Origin: Strigamia acuminata | Lineage: Eukaryota > Arthropoda > Chilopoda > Geophilomorpha > Linotaeniidae | DNA length: 38,203 bases | Assembly: GCA_949358305.1 (NCBI GenBank) | Contig: CASHSZ010000141.1 | Span: 1 to 38,203, forward strand | Reading direction: 5' to 3' | Shown: piece by piece, positions 9,290 through 18,866 of the stretch | How the letters are laid out: the number at the start of each line of letters is the position of its first letter | Numbering within the stretch: the stretch's first letter is position 1 | The notes under the pieces: generated by a model | Database searches by the model: none | Seen by the model: only the letters and a program-made list of their open reading frames with translations | Told to the model about the DNA's origin: nothing | Made by a program: the position numbers and the translations under genes

Positions 9290-9447
9290 TTATTATTGTT
9301 ATTGCTTTTCAGCTCTGCATTTATGTTTTATTCTCACAATCTCTATAAATGTCAACAATAAATAATAAGTCAGAGAATGGGTCTCGAACCTCGAGTACAC
9401 CACTCCGTACAACATACACTCGTGCCCACTCGACCACTTGGGCCAGT
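9290..9447 (-). mobile_element. tRNA-derived SINE (minus strand)
   Basis: Read on the minus strand, TGGCCCAAGTGGTCGAGTGG (complement of 9426-9445) matches a tRNA A box, and GGTTCGAGACC (complement of 9380-9390) is a perfect B box about 55 nt further on, the spacing found in tRNA genes. The flanking stems do not pair into a functional tRNA, and an A/T-rich tail with AATAATAA text follows towards 9290. That is the layout of a tRNA-head SINE. The ends are approximate and I see no second copy in the window. Confidence 0.6.
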
Positions 9448-9513
9448 GATAAACGTTGATTACTAAAACTGTTATGGTATCGCATTTGATCACGATGGCT
9501 TTTTGTTTAGAGA

Positions 9514-10516
9514 TGTGTCACGGCCCGGCATTTACTCGCTTTGTAATCCTCACCTAATTGTTGTGTTGTGCGCGTTATTCCGTGTGTTTTCCACCATTGT
9601 TAAAACTCCCAATAAATCCCTAAACCTATTTGTGTTTGAATTTGAGTTTTGATTTGTCCTCATTTCCTATTCATGTTTATCCCTTGACCTGGCCTGGTGT
9701 GGCTCAATTCTGCCACATCAGACTAGTCTAAGTCAGGTATTTCCCACTGTTACCCCTCCTGTTTTCGTTTAGTTTATCCTATCTAATTTAAATGCTTATC
9801 TACTCGCGATTGACTCATCGCGATGATTATTCACGAGCCCGCCTGATTGGCCCACGCGTGCTTGACTCATGGTTCTCCCCTTGTTTTCTGTGATAGACTT
9901 GGCCCAAGTTCACTTCTGAGCGTTTTCAGCCAAGTCTGATCAGAAGGCATCAGACCATGAGCTATCGTAAGTGCCTTAACTGGCCGTTGTGCATTTGGCA
10001 GTCTCCTGTGTTAACTCACAGTATAACTCCATGCCACGTAATTGTGCATGTTTGAGTATATTCATGGTCATATCGCGTGCTTAATCCCGCGTCTCACCTT
10101 TGAATTCCTTTCCCTTCGTTGATCTTTTGTGTTTACACGACGTTTTATGCCGCTGACGTGCCTCTGGACTAGAAGTTTGATTCGAGTAGCTAACGAGTTA
10201 TTATTTCGTCTTTTGTGCGCGATCCGCGCGCGCTTGCTCGGTCTGGCCACTCCGCCTCCAGGAGTCCCATCCAGATTAGCATTAGCCACGCTAGCGTTGT
10301 TTAGTCCGCGCGTGTGCATCATCTTCTTCTATTTTTACGATTCCAACAAACCCGGTAAAATTTGTGAAATGATCGAATAGGGGAATAAGCTTGCCGCCAC
10401 CCGCAAGGCTGCTTATTGTTGCCCGGGCCCTTATTCGGGACCAGGCTCTCCCAGTATCGTAACTGGCGCGCCTTTCAAACGCGGTTTCAATCATCCGAAA
10501 CAACCGGTTCATGACA
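9514..10516 (+). repeat. 5' LTR of the Gypsy element
   Basis: It begins TGTGTCACGG and ends CATGACA, so it has TG...CA ends, 1003 bp. It matches 17963-18866 with an offset of 8449-8451. I noticed at least four substitutions and one 2-bp indel in the shared part. An AATAAA lies at 9611-9616. Small frames inside are present in both LTRs and are not genes. Confidence 0.92.
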
Positions 10517-10518
10517 CG

Positions 10519-10536
10519 TGGTGCCGAAACCCGGGA
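10519..10536 (+). promoter_or_regulatory. Primer-binding site for tRNA-Phe
   Basis: The 18 nt TGGTGCCGAAACCCGGGA are complementary to the CCA-bearing 3' end of metazoan tRNA-Phe as I know it (ending GGTTTCGGCACCA). It lies 2 nt after the 5' LTR, the normal place to prime minus-strand DNA synthesis. Confidence 0.85.
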
Positions 10537-10731
10537 CCTTGTTGGAATTTTTTCAGTCTCGTTGCGCATATAAACTGGTTGCTATCTAACAAAGCATCAG
10601 TGGCGTTTTTAGAGATTTTGCCGAAGGAAAGGTTTCGAAGTTTGTATAACTTATCATATTTTTTGCGTGTTGTTTAAATACAACGCGCTTCATTTGCATT
10701 GAGTTGCTAGTGCCCTTATTATCTCGTTAAG

Positions 10732-12711
10732 ATGGCAAATAAGGATAAAACACCCGAAAAGAAACGGGGATATTTTGCCGACCTCGTTGATCGCTGGGAT
10801 CCTGTGCGAATGCGTGCAGAGAGACAGCGGCGCGAGGAAGCGGAACGTATGCGTGGTTTGAGACCAGGCGCTCTCCGTGGTCGATTGGAAGAACTGGTTA
10901 CGGACTCCACAGACCAGCCAAGCTCTATGGAAAGAGAAATTATTCCCACAATGGTGGAGCCGTTACGCGACGTAACTCCGGAAGGGGTTGCGAGAGAGTC
11001 AGCGCGTGTGCCTAACATTGCATCGGCTCCCGAGTTGGACGAATCCGTGCCTCCCGTTGAGGTGCGTGGTTTGAGGGAATATCTCCAAGATATGGAGGTG
11101 GCAATGGCCGCAAGACTAGACCGGGCCATGAATGCACAATTGCATCTCTGGGCTGATGATACGGTTGCGCGTGTCAGGCATGTGGTTGAGGGTCGTGTTG
11201 CTCAGCAGCCGCCATTGGGGGATGGAATCCCATTGATTCAGAACCCACAGGAACCTCATATCGTCCTGGGCGGTGCGGGGCAGCCTGCTCTAAATCCTGT
11301 ACCACGTCCCGCTGAAGATGCGTCAATAATCCTAACGCCGAGCGAGATAGTACGGGGTGGGGCCCACGTAACACCTTTTGAGCAAGGGAGAATATACGTA
11401 CAATCGCGCCTCGAGGACCCAGCTGTATCTAGAATAAATAGCGATATTATGCGAACAATAATCCGTAGTAAAGCGTCAGTTCTGGGTCCGCAGCCCTCGA
11501 TAGCTTTAACTCAGTTGGAGAGGGATAGGGGCTCCGCAATAGGGAATATACCTGGGGCCAATGTTCCCCCCTATACTGGTGTTCCCCTTCCTATGCCTGC
11601 AGTTCATCCGACAGGTGGAATGCAACAACAGCAACAGCAGCAATGGCGGCAACAAACCCCACCATTTGCGCGATCTCACGGTATGGGAAAATTACCGGAG
11701 TTCGACGTTGGCAAAGGCGCTTATAACGCCGTAGACTTGTTTCTCACTCAGTTGCGAGCCCATTTCTATACTTCTGGAATGGCAGAGCCGGTATATCTAG
11801 AATATTACGTACCGCAGGCTCTGAAGGGCGAAGCTCTGGACTGGTATATTGATTTGCTTCCCAAACCAGTGTTATGGGAGGAATTCGCGCAGACGTTCAA
11901 AGACGCGTTCTCTCTCACCGTGGCCGAAGCTACTGTCAATTTGGCAGAGAAGCGACAGGCCATGGGGGAACCGACTGCGAGATTTTTGCGCGAAACAAAT
12001 CGTTTCCTACAAAAAACAGGGATAGTTGGAGACAGCCAAAAATGGGATTTGGCGCAGCGACGACTGCAACCTGACGTTGCGGAAATCATGCGTCAGATGG
12101 GGGTGATGACTTTGTCGCAAGCCATTGCTAGGGGACAGCAGGCGGATAGCGAGTTACAGTTATGTTCCCTCCATAAGAGAGATTTCGACTTGCATGGTGT
12201 GAAAAGGGGGCAAATGCCGGTACCCAGTACGGCAACTCCTACCAAGCAAGAAGCCGCCGTGAAAAAGTCGGAAGAGGCAACGAAAAACCCGTCTCGCCAC
12301 TTTTTTACGCGCAATAAGGTTGCGGCCGTGATGGAAGTCTTGGGTGAATTGGAGGATGGTGGTATGTTTGATGATGACAATCAAAGTATTATGGCGCAAA
12401 CAGTCCGTAGTTTTATGGCTGAAAAAGTTGCGCCGTCTACTGAGTCGGGGCCACTGGTGAAAACTGTGGTTCCGCATGTCTGCAGCCAAAATAATTCTTT
12501 TCCCCAGAGTTCTTCCGGCCCTCCTATGGACATTAAATTGCCACCCGGAGCGGAGTGGGCTAAAAACAGGCGCGATCGTTGGTATATGCGCGACATTAAA
12601 TTGAACGCGCCACTGTGCCCGCACTGTTATAAACCCTGGGTCGTTCCGGGAAACGGGAAAGGGCCACCACCAAAGTCCAATACCAAGGTGGCGGACCCAA
12701 AGAAGAAGTAG
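10732..12711 (+). CDS. gag: Gag polyprotein of the Gypsy element
   Basis: This is the structural protein that forms the retrotransposon particle. It has 659 codons with ATG in good context (AAGATGG). The N-terminal third is basic then acidic with no motif I know. A poly-Gln tract lies near residue 300. The capsid-like retrotransposon gag domain covers about residues 325-460 (DLFLTQLRAHFYTSGM, ALKGEALDWYIDLLPKPVLW, ANLAEKRQ-like segment, then RFLRETNRFL). Near the C-terminus there is only CPHCYKPW, a single CxxC pair, and no CCHC knuckle is visible. The last codons overlap the pol frame, and the stop at 12709-12711 lies seven bases after a putative slippery heptamer. The frame is intact. Confidence 0.9.
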   Translation: MANKDKTPEKKRGYFADLVDRWDPVRMRAERQRREEAERMRGLRPGALRGRLEELVTDSTDQPSSMEREIIPTMVEPLRDVTPEGVARESARVPNIASAPELDESVPPVEVRGLREYLQDMEVAMAARLDRAMNAQLHLWADDTVARVRHVVEGRVAQQPPLGDGIPLIQNPQEPHIVLGGAGQPALNPVPRPAEDASIILTPSEIVRGGAHVTPFEQGRIYVQSRLEDPAVSRINSDIMRTIIRSKASVLGPQPSIALTQLERDRGSAIGNIPGANVPPYTGVPLPMPAVHPTGGMQQQQQQQWRQQTPPFARSHGMGKLPEFDVGKGAYNAVDLFLTQLRAHFYTSGMAEPVYLEYYVPQALKGEALDWYIDLLPKPVLWEEFAQTFKDAFSLTVAEATVNLAEKRQAMGEPTARFLRETNRFLQKTGIVGDSQKWDLAQRRLQPDVAEIMRQMGVMTLSQAIARGQQADSELQLCSLHKRDFDLHGVKRGQMPVPSTATPTKQEAAVKKSEEATKNPSRHFFTRNKVAAVMEVLGELEDGGMFDDDNQSIMAQTVRSFMAEKVAPSTESGPLVKTVVPHVCSQNNSFPQSSSGPPMDIKLPPGAEWAKNRRDRWYMRDIKLNAPLCPHCYKPWVVPGNGKGPPPKSNTKVADPKKK

Positions 12712-15700
12712 GTGAACAACCTAAAGCTGTATCGGAACCACTGAGAGTGGGGCGCGTGTTGCCACCAAAATCTATGTTGACCGCGCCAAATACTGACCCT
12801 GTACTTCCGAAGTTGACTTCCTTTGTGATGATTTCTCCTAAAGAGAAAGACGCATCCAAGGAGCCAAGAATTGACATTGGGTTGGGAGAGAGAACTTGTC
12901 GCGATGCTCCTTACGTGAAAATCGTTTGGAATGACATCCAATTTATCGCGATGTTTGACTCTGGTGCTCAGACCTGCATCATGGTCAAGGATCTCTATGA
13001 CCAGCTGCATGAGAAGATGGGGGTGGAAATGGTTGTGCTGCACGAAACTATTCGCGTTGCTAATAATCTCTTAGTTGAGGTTTTAGGTAGCGTGGAGATA
13101 ACGGTGCGCGCTCCCGATACGCTCATCTCTTTTGTGTGCTTGATTATAGAAGAGGCAACGACAGACTTGCTTCTTGGCCGGGACTTCTGTCAAGCAGTGG
13201 GATTATGTACTGACCATGGTCTTAATTGCTGGTTCATTAGGGGTTCGGCGGAACAACGTAGTTTCATGACTCTGAAACAAGCGCAGGCCTCCGACCCCGT
13301 GCTTTTATTTCCGCTGCTCCCCACCACCCCTAAGATGGCAGATCCTGCCCCGATCAGTGAAATAAACTGTGTTTTGTTAAATCATCGCGCTTTGCCTGCC
13401 GAAACTTTTGAATTGCCGCATGACGATGCGCCATTTCGGGTTAAGGTAGTGGTATCGCGTAAAAAGGCAGAAAATAGAGACTGGACTTTTCTATGGTCAC
13501 CTCCGCGACGCGAAAAGTCGCGCAGAGTAAAATTCCGCGATACGACACGTGTCTACCGGAGGCCCATGTGTTTTAGTCAGTTTCGACGTTCTAGTCGGGT
13601 GCGCAGGGCTCGGGTGAGGTTATCTCAGGCTGGGGAATTGTCTGTCCCATTAGTTTCCCCCGATTCAGTTATTTCGGAGACGGACGGGAAAGTTGGTTCC
13701 ACCAGTGGGCAGTTTTTTCCTACAACTAATTTTGTTGAATATCTGCCATGTTCCGATCCAACCAAACTGGATTGGATATATGGACAGCTTTGGAATCAAC
13801 TATCACCAAAACGCATCTCTCATTTGATTGAGGCGTTAAAACCCATCTCGAATGTTTTCAGAGAAGAAGTTGGGTTGTGTAACAACACAAGGTTTGAAGT
13901 TGACTTGAAACCAGACTTTAGGCCAATACACGTGCCTGTTAGGTCGGTAAACCCGGCTAAAAAAGCTATTATTGATCAATACATCGATCAAAAGCTGGCG
14001 CAGGGTATTATTCGTCGCTCGAAGAGTGATTGTGCTGTGGCCCCTGTTGTCGTGCCTAAGAAGGATGGCAGATGGAGGTGTGCCATGGACTTTCGCCCTA
14101 TAAACGCGCAAACGATGCCCGACGTGTATCCCCTTCCAGATATTGATAACATCTTTTCGTATTTGGGCGGGGCTAAGTGGTTTTCGATAATAGATGGTCG
14201 GGAAGCGTTTCATCAGATCGGCGTGAGGCCAGGAGATGAACGTTTTCTCGCGTTTATTACGCATCGCGGACTCTACGAGTATGTCCGCATGCCTTTTGGT
14301 CCAATAAATGGTCCCGCGACATTGCAACGCGCTATGAATCTTACACTAGCTGAATTTCTTTATAAATGCGTCTTTGTTTACATCGACGATATAATTGTCT
14401 TTAGTAAAACATTTGAGGAACATGTTGAGCATTTAAAGCAAGTTTTGACACTTCTTGACGCGGCTGGATTTACGATGAATGCCGGCAAGACTGAGCTGTG
14501 TAAGCGTAGCCTTGAAGTGTTGGGGCACATTGTTGAGGAAGGATTAATCCGTCCTAACCCAAAAAAGACCAGCGCGATCCAATTGTACCCGGCGCCGACT
14601 AATGTAAAAGAGTTGCAGCGCTTTAAGGGCATGATTGGCTACTATTCTTCGTTTTTTCCGGGGTACTCGAAGACTTGTGAAGTTTTCAGGCCCTTGATGA
14701 AGAAAAACGCGCCGTGGAATTGGACGGATGGCTGTCAGGCTGCGTTCGAGTATTTGCGGAATCAAGTTGCATTATCAACATTGCATCGCCGATTTCCGGA
14801 TTGGAAGAAACCGTATATTCTGCAAACAGACGCGAGTTACTCAGGTTTGGGTGCTGCGTTGATGCAGTTGGATAACAACGGTGTACGTGTGCCAATTGCA
14901 TTTGCTTCACGCGCTTTAAATAGCGCGGAGAAGAATTATATGGTCACGGAAATCGAGTGTCTTGCCGCTGTTTGGGCGGTTAAGCGATTCCGCAGCTATT
15001 TAGAACTTATGGACTTCTATTTAGAAAGCGATCACAAGTGCTTAAAATGGCTTTTTGCTCAGCGCGAACCGACGGGCAGGTTAGCACGTTGGATTTTATC
15101 GATGTCAGAATATCGATTTACGTTTCTGCACTGCAGTGGCACCAAAAATTGTGTCGCTGACGCATTGAGCAGAGCCCCAGTAGATCCTGCCATTGAAATC
15201 GGCGATGAGGACTGTCCACTCGTTGATGACGCAACGTACTGCGCGTATTTCGACGATTTCACGTCTTGGCCGACCATAGAGATGGTGGAGCTAGATGAGC
15301 ATTTCGTGCAGAAATCGTGTGGTGCAAAAGTTGTAAGTGCGACCAAGCTTCGGAAGAAATCGCGTCTTCTTCAAAAGAAGCACGAATTTGAGAGTTTGGA
15401 ACCGCTCGAGTTGTTTGGGGATGCAAACATCCACCTCCCCAAACCCCCCGACCCCTCAAGGGGGGGTAGTGTGCCGACAGACATGCCAAATGTCGTGACT
15501 AAAGCACACCAGCTCTCCGGTGTGAATACGCCTCCAGCTGCCTTGCCATTGAAAAGGAGTGTTGGAAGGCCACGGAAAAAGGTTGTAACTCCTACGGATC
15601 CTGTGCCTAAACGGAAACGTGGAAGACCACCAAAACCCAAACGTAAAGTTGGAAGACCCAAGAAAATTGTGTCGCCCGCTATGAGTGAGCATTCATCCTC

Positions 15701-16832
15701 GCCACCAGTATCGGACAAAGAGCAGTCAGGTAGTGAGAGATTGCTAAGCGATCATAGTTCCGATGAATATCGGACTACGGTGCCACCACTGCCGACGCGG
15801 CCGAATACGCGTTGGAGGCAGACTCAACAACAGCCTTTAGTGGATGACCAAGTTTCGCCATATGTGTCCGAAGACTCCGACGAGGATCGCCCCGTAGAAC
15901 ATCCAGCTTACAAGCTGCTGCCAACTCGAGAAAGGATGAGATTGGTCCAGTTGGCGGACAGTTGGTCGAAGGGCATTATGGCGTACTTGGAAACGAAGCT
16001 CTTGCCATCTGATGAGGATGAGGCAGAGAAAATCAAAAAGCAAGCTGTGGATATGGCCCTGTATCGTGGACTTCTGTGTAGGTATCCGCCGGTGAAAATT
16101 GGCGAACGCGCTCAATCGCGTCGTATTTACGTGCCAGAGCCATTGAGACGAATTTATTTTCACTGCCTACATTTTCCACCCACCGCTGGCCACCTCGGAA
16201 TCGAAAAGACCATGATGCGTTTGAAAACGCGTGTTTTCTGGCCAGGGATGAAGAAAGATGTGGCGGAATGGATCAAAGTATGCGGGCCATGCCAGCGAGC
16301 TAAAGTTGAGCGACGTTTGCCAATGGGAGAAATGGAAACGGCAAAACCACGCCGTCGTTTCAGAACCATTTACGTCGACTACTTTGGGAAAAAGTTGAAG
16401 TCTAGCCAAGGAAATTGCTACGCGTTCGTGATGGTGGATGCGGCCAGCAGATGGGTTGATGTTCGACTCACTGAAAAAGCGGATGTGCCGACTACAGTTG
16501 CGCAGATTGAAAAATTTGTGCAAAGATGGGCCTTTCCAAAGACTTTGATTAGCGACAACGCGCCCACTTTCCGTTCTGCGCTATTTCAAGCGCATTGTGC
16601 GGGAATGGGCATCGTGAACAAGTACATTTCAGTTTATCACCCACAAGGGAACTTGGCGGAGCGCCTAAACCAGTCGTTGAAGACCTGCATCCTCGCGTAT
16701 ATCGACGAACATGTGAATTGGGACCGTCATATTGGCTACTTCATCTTGGCGATTAACAGCAGTTACCAAACATCGTTGAAGTTTTCGCCATATGCGATGG
16801 TAGTCGGTCAAGAAGCGCGACCTCGACAGTGA
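12633..16832 (+). CDS. pol: Pol polyprotein (PR-RT-RNaseH-IN) of the Gypsy element, frameshifted near its end
   Basis: The frame opens after a stop at 12630-12632 and has no early ATG, so it is probably made by a -1 shift from gag. Numbering from codon 12747: protease with D71-S-G and a LLLGRDF segment; RT about residues 360-610 with YIDD at 545-548; RNase H from D695 (LQTDASYSG); a linker at 930-980 with three AT-hooks (GRP at 940, 959, 969), flanked by acidic and serine-rich text; then integrase with the HHCC finger (HLGIEKT, CGPCQRAK) and catalytic D1211, D1270 and E1305. The second D and the E are separated by 34 residues, one fewer than the usual 35. A premature TGA at 16830-16832 follows an apparent one-base insertion near 16818. 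Confidence 0.92.
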   Translation, partial: TLGRSGKRERATTKVQYQGGGPKEEVGEQPKAVSEPLRVGRVLPPKSMLTAPNTDPVLPKLTSFVMISPKEKDASKEPRIDIGLGERTCRDAPYVKIVWNDIQFIAMFDSGAQTCIMVKDLYDQLHEKMGVEMVVLHETIRVANNLLVEVLGSVEITVRAPDTLISFVCLIIEEATTDLLLGRDFCQAVGLCTDHGLNCWFIRGSAEQRSFMTLKQAQASDPVLLFPLLPTTPKMADPAPISEINCVLLNHRALPAETFELPHDDAPFRVKVVVSRKKAENRDWTFLWSPPRREKSRRVKFRDTTRVYRRPMCFSQFRRSSRVRRARVRLSQAGELSVPLVSPDSVISETDGKVGSTSGQFFPTTNFVEYLPCSDPTKLDWIYGQLWNQLSPKRISHLIEALKPISNVFREEVGLCNNTRFEVDLKPDFRPIHVPVRSVNPAKKAIIDQYIDQKLAQGIIRRSKSDCAVAPVVVPKKDGRWRCAMDFRPINAQTMPDVYPLPDIDNIFSYLGGAKWFSIIDGREAFHQIGVRPGDERFLAFITHRGLYEYVRMPFGPINGPATLQRAMNLTLAEFLYKCVFVYIDDIIVFSKTFEEHVEHLKQVLTLLDAAGFTMNAGKTELCKRSLEVLGHIVEEGLIRPNPKKTSAIQLYPAPTNVKELQRFKGMIGYYSSFFPGYSKTCEVFRPLMKKNAPWNWTDGCQAAFEYLRNQVALSTLHRRFPDWKKPYILQTDASYSGLGAALMQLDNNGVRVPIAFASRALNSAEKNYMVTEIECLAAVWAVKRFRSYLELMDFYLESDHKCLKWLFAQREPTGRLARWILSMSEYRFTFLHCSGTKNCVADALSRAPVDPAIEIGDEDCPLVDDATYCAYFDDFTSWPTIEMVELDEHFVQKSCGAKVVSATKLRKKSRLLQKKHEFESLEPLELFGDANIHLPKPPDPSRGGSVPTDMPNVVTKAHQLSGVNTPPAALPLKRSVGRPRKKVVTPTDPVPKRKRGRPPKPKRKVGRPKKIVSPAMSEHSSSPPVSDKEQSGSERLLSDHSSDEYRTTVPPLPTRPNTRWRQTQQQPLVDDQVSPYVSEDSDEDRPVEHPAYKLLPTRERMRLVQLADSWSKGIMAYLETKLLPSDEDEAEKIKKQAVDMALYRGLLCRYPPVKIGERAQSRRIYVPEPLRRIYFHCLHFPPTAGHLGIEKTMMRLKTRVFWPGMKKDVAEWIKVCGPCQRAKVERRLPMGEMETAKPRRRFRTIYVDYFGKKLKSSQGNCYAFVMVDAASRWVDVRLTEKADVPTTVAQIEKFVQRWAFPKTLISDNAPTFRSALFQAHCAGMGIVNKYISVYHPQGNLAERLNQSLKTCILAYIDEHVNWDRHIGYFILAINSSYQTSLKFSPYAMVVGQEARPRQ
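12696..12702 (+). promoter_or_regulatory. Putative -1 ribosomal frameshift site
   Basis: CCCAAAG is in register with gag codons as C CCA AAG, the X XXY YYZ pattern. A -1 slip moves translation into the pol frame, which is open from 12633 through the gag stop. I did not identify a downstream pseudoknot. Confidence 0.5.
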
Positions 16833-17412
16833 CACCGACGACGGAGATCCTCTTCCACCAAGTGAGGCGAGGCATTTACATCGATACATGCTACGCGTTG
16901 GAGTCGAGGCGCGAAAGAACTTGGAGATCGCGAATTTACGTCACAAACGTTGGTACGACAGGAAGCGGAGGCCCCATGACTTCAAGCCTGGCGACTGGGT
17001 CACGCTGAAGAGCAGGATGCTTTCGTCGGCCGACAAGCAAGTCTCCGCAGGATTTCAGCAACGGACGGAGGGAATTTACATCATACACCGGATCATCGGG
17101 CTGAACACCGTGCTGCTGATGAAGGAGGACGGCAGTGTCACCCAGCCTTACCACATTGTGGACCTTCGACATTGGTACAGCGACCCCGAGGAGAACGCGA
17201 AAGTGGCGGCGGATGCTTCGGACCCTCTGGACGCGCTGAGTGTTGCTGGGAACGGTTGTAACGCCAAGTATTTTATTTCCAAAGTAGACATGGACGATAT
17301 TCACGCCCGAGTGGACAAATTCAGTGCGGAATCACGTGAGATTTGCATGAAATACTACGCCGAAAATAGGGTTTGGCTAAAGGATTGCGAGTTGGGAGAA
17401 AGTTTGTCATAA
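16819..17412 (+). CDS. pol: Integrase C-terminal part, separated by a frameshift
   Basis: In the next frame the integrase continues with an acidic linker (DLDSDTDDGD), a basic segment (HKRWYDRKRRPHDFKPGDWV) typical of Gypsy integrase tails, and a GPY/F-like beta region ending near residue 100 of this piece, followed by an unassigned C-terminal tail. The first ATG at 16888 is not a natural start. The content shows this is one protein with the preceding frame, split by a single-base change. It ends at 17410-17412 (TAA). Confidence 0.85.
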   Translation, partial: DLDSDTDDGDPLPPSEARHLHRYMLRVGVEARKNLEIANLRHKRWYDRKRRPHDFKPGDWVTLKSRMLSSADKQVSAGFQQRTEGIYIIHRIIGLNTVLLMKEDGSVTQPYHIVDLRHWYSDPEENAKVAADASDPLDALSVAGNGCNAKYFISKVDMDDIHARVDKFSAESREICMKYYAENRVWLKDCELGESLS

Positions 17413-17962
17413 GTGCCTTCTTTTTTTTATTTTTAAAGTGTTTTTTGTAATATTAATTCGTATTTTAGCATAGTTTCGATTTTTTAGCTGAGTTTTGATG
17501 TTCGTAATTTTCATTTATTGGAATGGGTGTGTTGTTGTGTTTTTTGGTGTTTTTTATAACATTTTTATCGATTGTTGTCGTTTGTCAGCATTTCGACGGA
17601 GATGCGGAATTCAAACTCCATTCTTTTCCAGTCGGAATGTTTACGCGACTTTGTTTTCATTAACTTGAATTTAGTGTTTGTTTTTCTTTGTAGTGAGTAG
17701 TAGTCGCGAGCGTTGAGATCTCTACGCGAGTGATTGATGCAATTAGTGCATTTGTGCCTGGCGCTCGGGCTAGTAGTTTAGTTTTTGTTTTCGGCGCTGA
17801 ACGCTTGTATTGTTGAGTCTACGCGATAAGTTCTCGCGCCTCAAAGTGTTTGATTTTTGTTTTTGATCATTCCAACAGTGTCATTTGATTTGATTTCTTG
17901 TATCGCATTTTACTTTCGTTTTCAGATTTTGAACAGAGATTAAAACACTCTGGTCCGAGGGG
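17413..17962 (+). other. 3' untranslated region and polypurine tract
   Basis: This T-rich stretch of 550 bp holds no credible env frame. The last bases GAGGGG (17957-17962) form a short purine tract directly against the 3' LTR start, as expected for plus-strand priming. Confidence 0.7.
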
Positions 17963-18866
17963 TGTGTCACGGCCCGGCATTTACGCGCTTTGTAATCCTC
18001 ACCTAATTGTTGTGTTGTGCGCGTTATTCCGTGTGTTTTCCACCATTGTTAAAACTCCCAATAAATCCCTAAACCTATTTGTGTTTGAATTTGAGTTTTG
18101 ATTTGTCCTCATTTCCTATTCATGTTTATCCCTTGACCTGGCCTGGTGTGGCTCAATTCTGCCACATCAGACTAGTCTAAGTCAGGTATTTCCCACTGTT
18201 ACCCCTCCTGATTTCGTTTAGTTTATCCTATCTAATTTAAATGCTTATCTACTCGCGATTGACTCATCGCAATGATTATTCACGAGCGCGCCTGATTGGC
18301 CCACGCGTGCTTGACTCATGGTTCTCCCCTTGTTTTCTGTGATAGACTTGGCCCAAGTTCACTTCTGAGCGTTTTCAGCCAAGTCTGATCAGAAGGCATC
18401 AGACCATGAGCTATCGTAAGTGCCTTAACTGGCCGTTGTGCATTTGGCAGTCTCTCCTGTGTTAACTCACAGTATAACTCCATGCCACGTAATTGTGCAT
18501 GTTTGAGTATATTCATGGTCATATCGCGTGCTTAATCCCGCGTCTCACCTTTGAATTCCTTTCCCTTCGTTGATCTTTTGTGTTTACACGACGTTTTATG
18601 CCGCTGACGTGCCTCTGGACTAGAAGTTTGATTCGAGTAGCTAACGAGTTATTATTTCGTCTTTTGTGCGCGATCCGCGCGCGCTTGCTCGGTCTGGCCA
18701 CTCCGCCTCCAGGAGTCCCATCCAGATTAGCATTAGCCACGCTAGCGTTGTTTAGTCCGCGCGTGTGCATCATCTTCTTCTATTTTTACGATTCCAACAA
18801 ACCCGGTAAAATTTGTGAAATGATCGAATAGGGGAATAAGCTTGCCGCCACCCTCCAGGCTGCTTA
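17963..18866 (+). repeat. 3' LTR of the Gypsy element, 3'-truncated
   Basis: It begins TGTGTCACGG and follows the 5' LTR closely to about 18866, where similarity stops. The 5' LTR's final stretch of about 101 bp (10416-10516, including the terminal CA) has no counterpart. The truncation runs directly into unrelated GC-rich DNA. Confidence 0.9.

Larger units (their letters stand above)
9514..18866 (+). mobile_element. Ty3/Gypsy LTR retrotransposon, nearly complete
   Basis: The order is 5' LTR, 2-nt gap, tRNA-Phe primer site, gag, pol (protease, RT, RNase H, integrase), purine tract, 3' LTR. The LTRs share about 900 bp with few differences, which argues for a recent insertion. The 3' LTR lacks its last 100 bp or so, and pol carries one frameshift near 16818. 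Because the 3' end is truncated, no target-site duplication can be tested. I see no env gene. Confidence 0.93.

Noticed and set aside
9370-9450. A functional tRNA gene
   Set aside because: The A and B boxes fit, but acceptor and anticodon stems do not pair and an A/T-rich tail follows, so a SINE is the better reading.
10068-10380. Small proteins repeated in both Gypsy LTRs
   Set aside because: They are identical only because the LTRs are identical. They lie in the LTR on opposite strands and have no domain.
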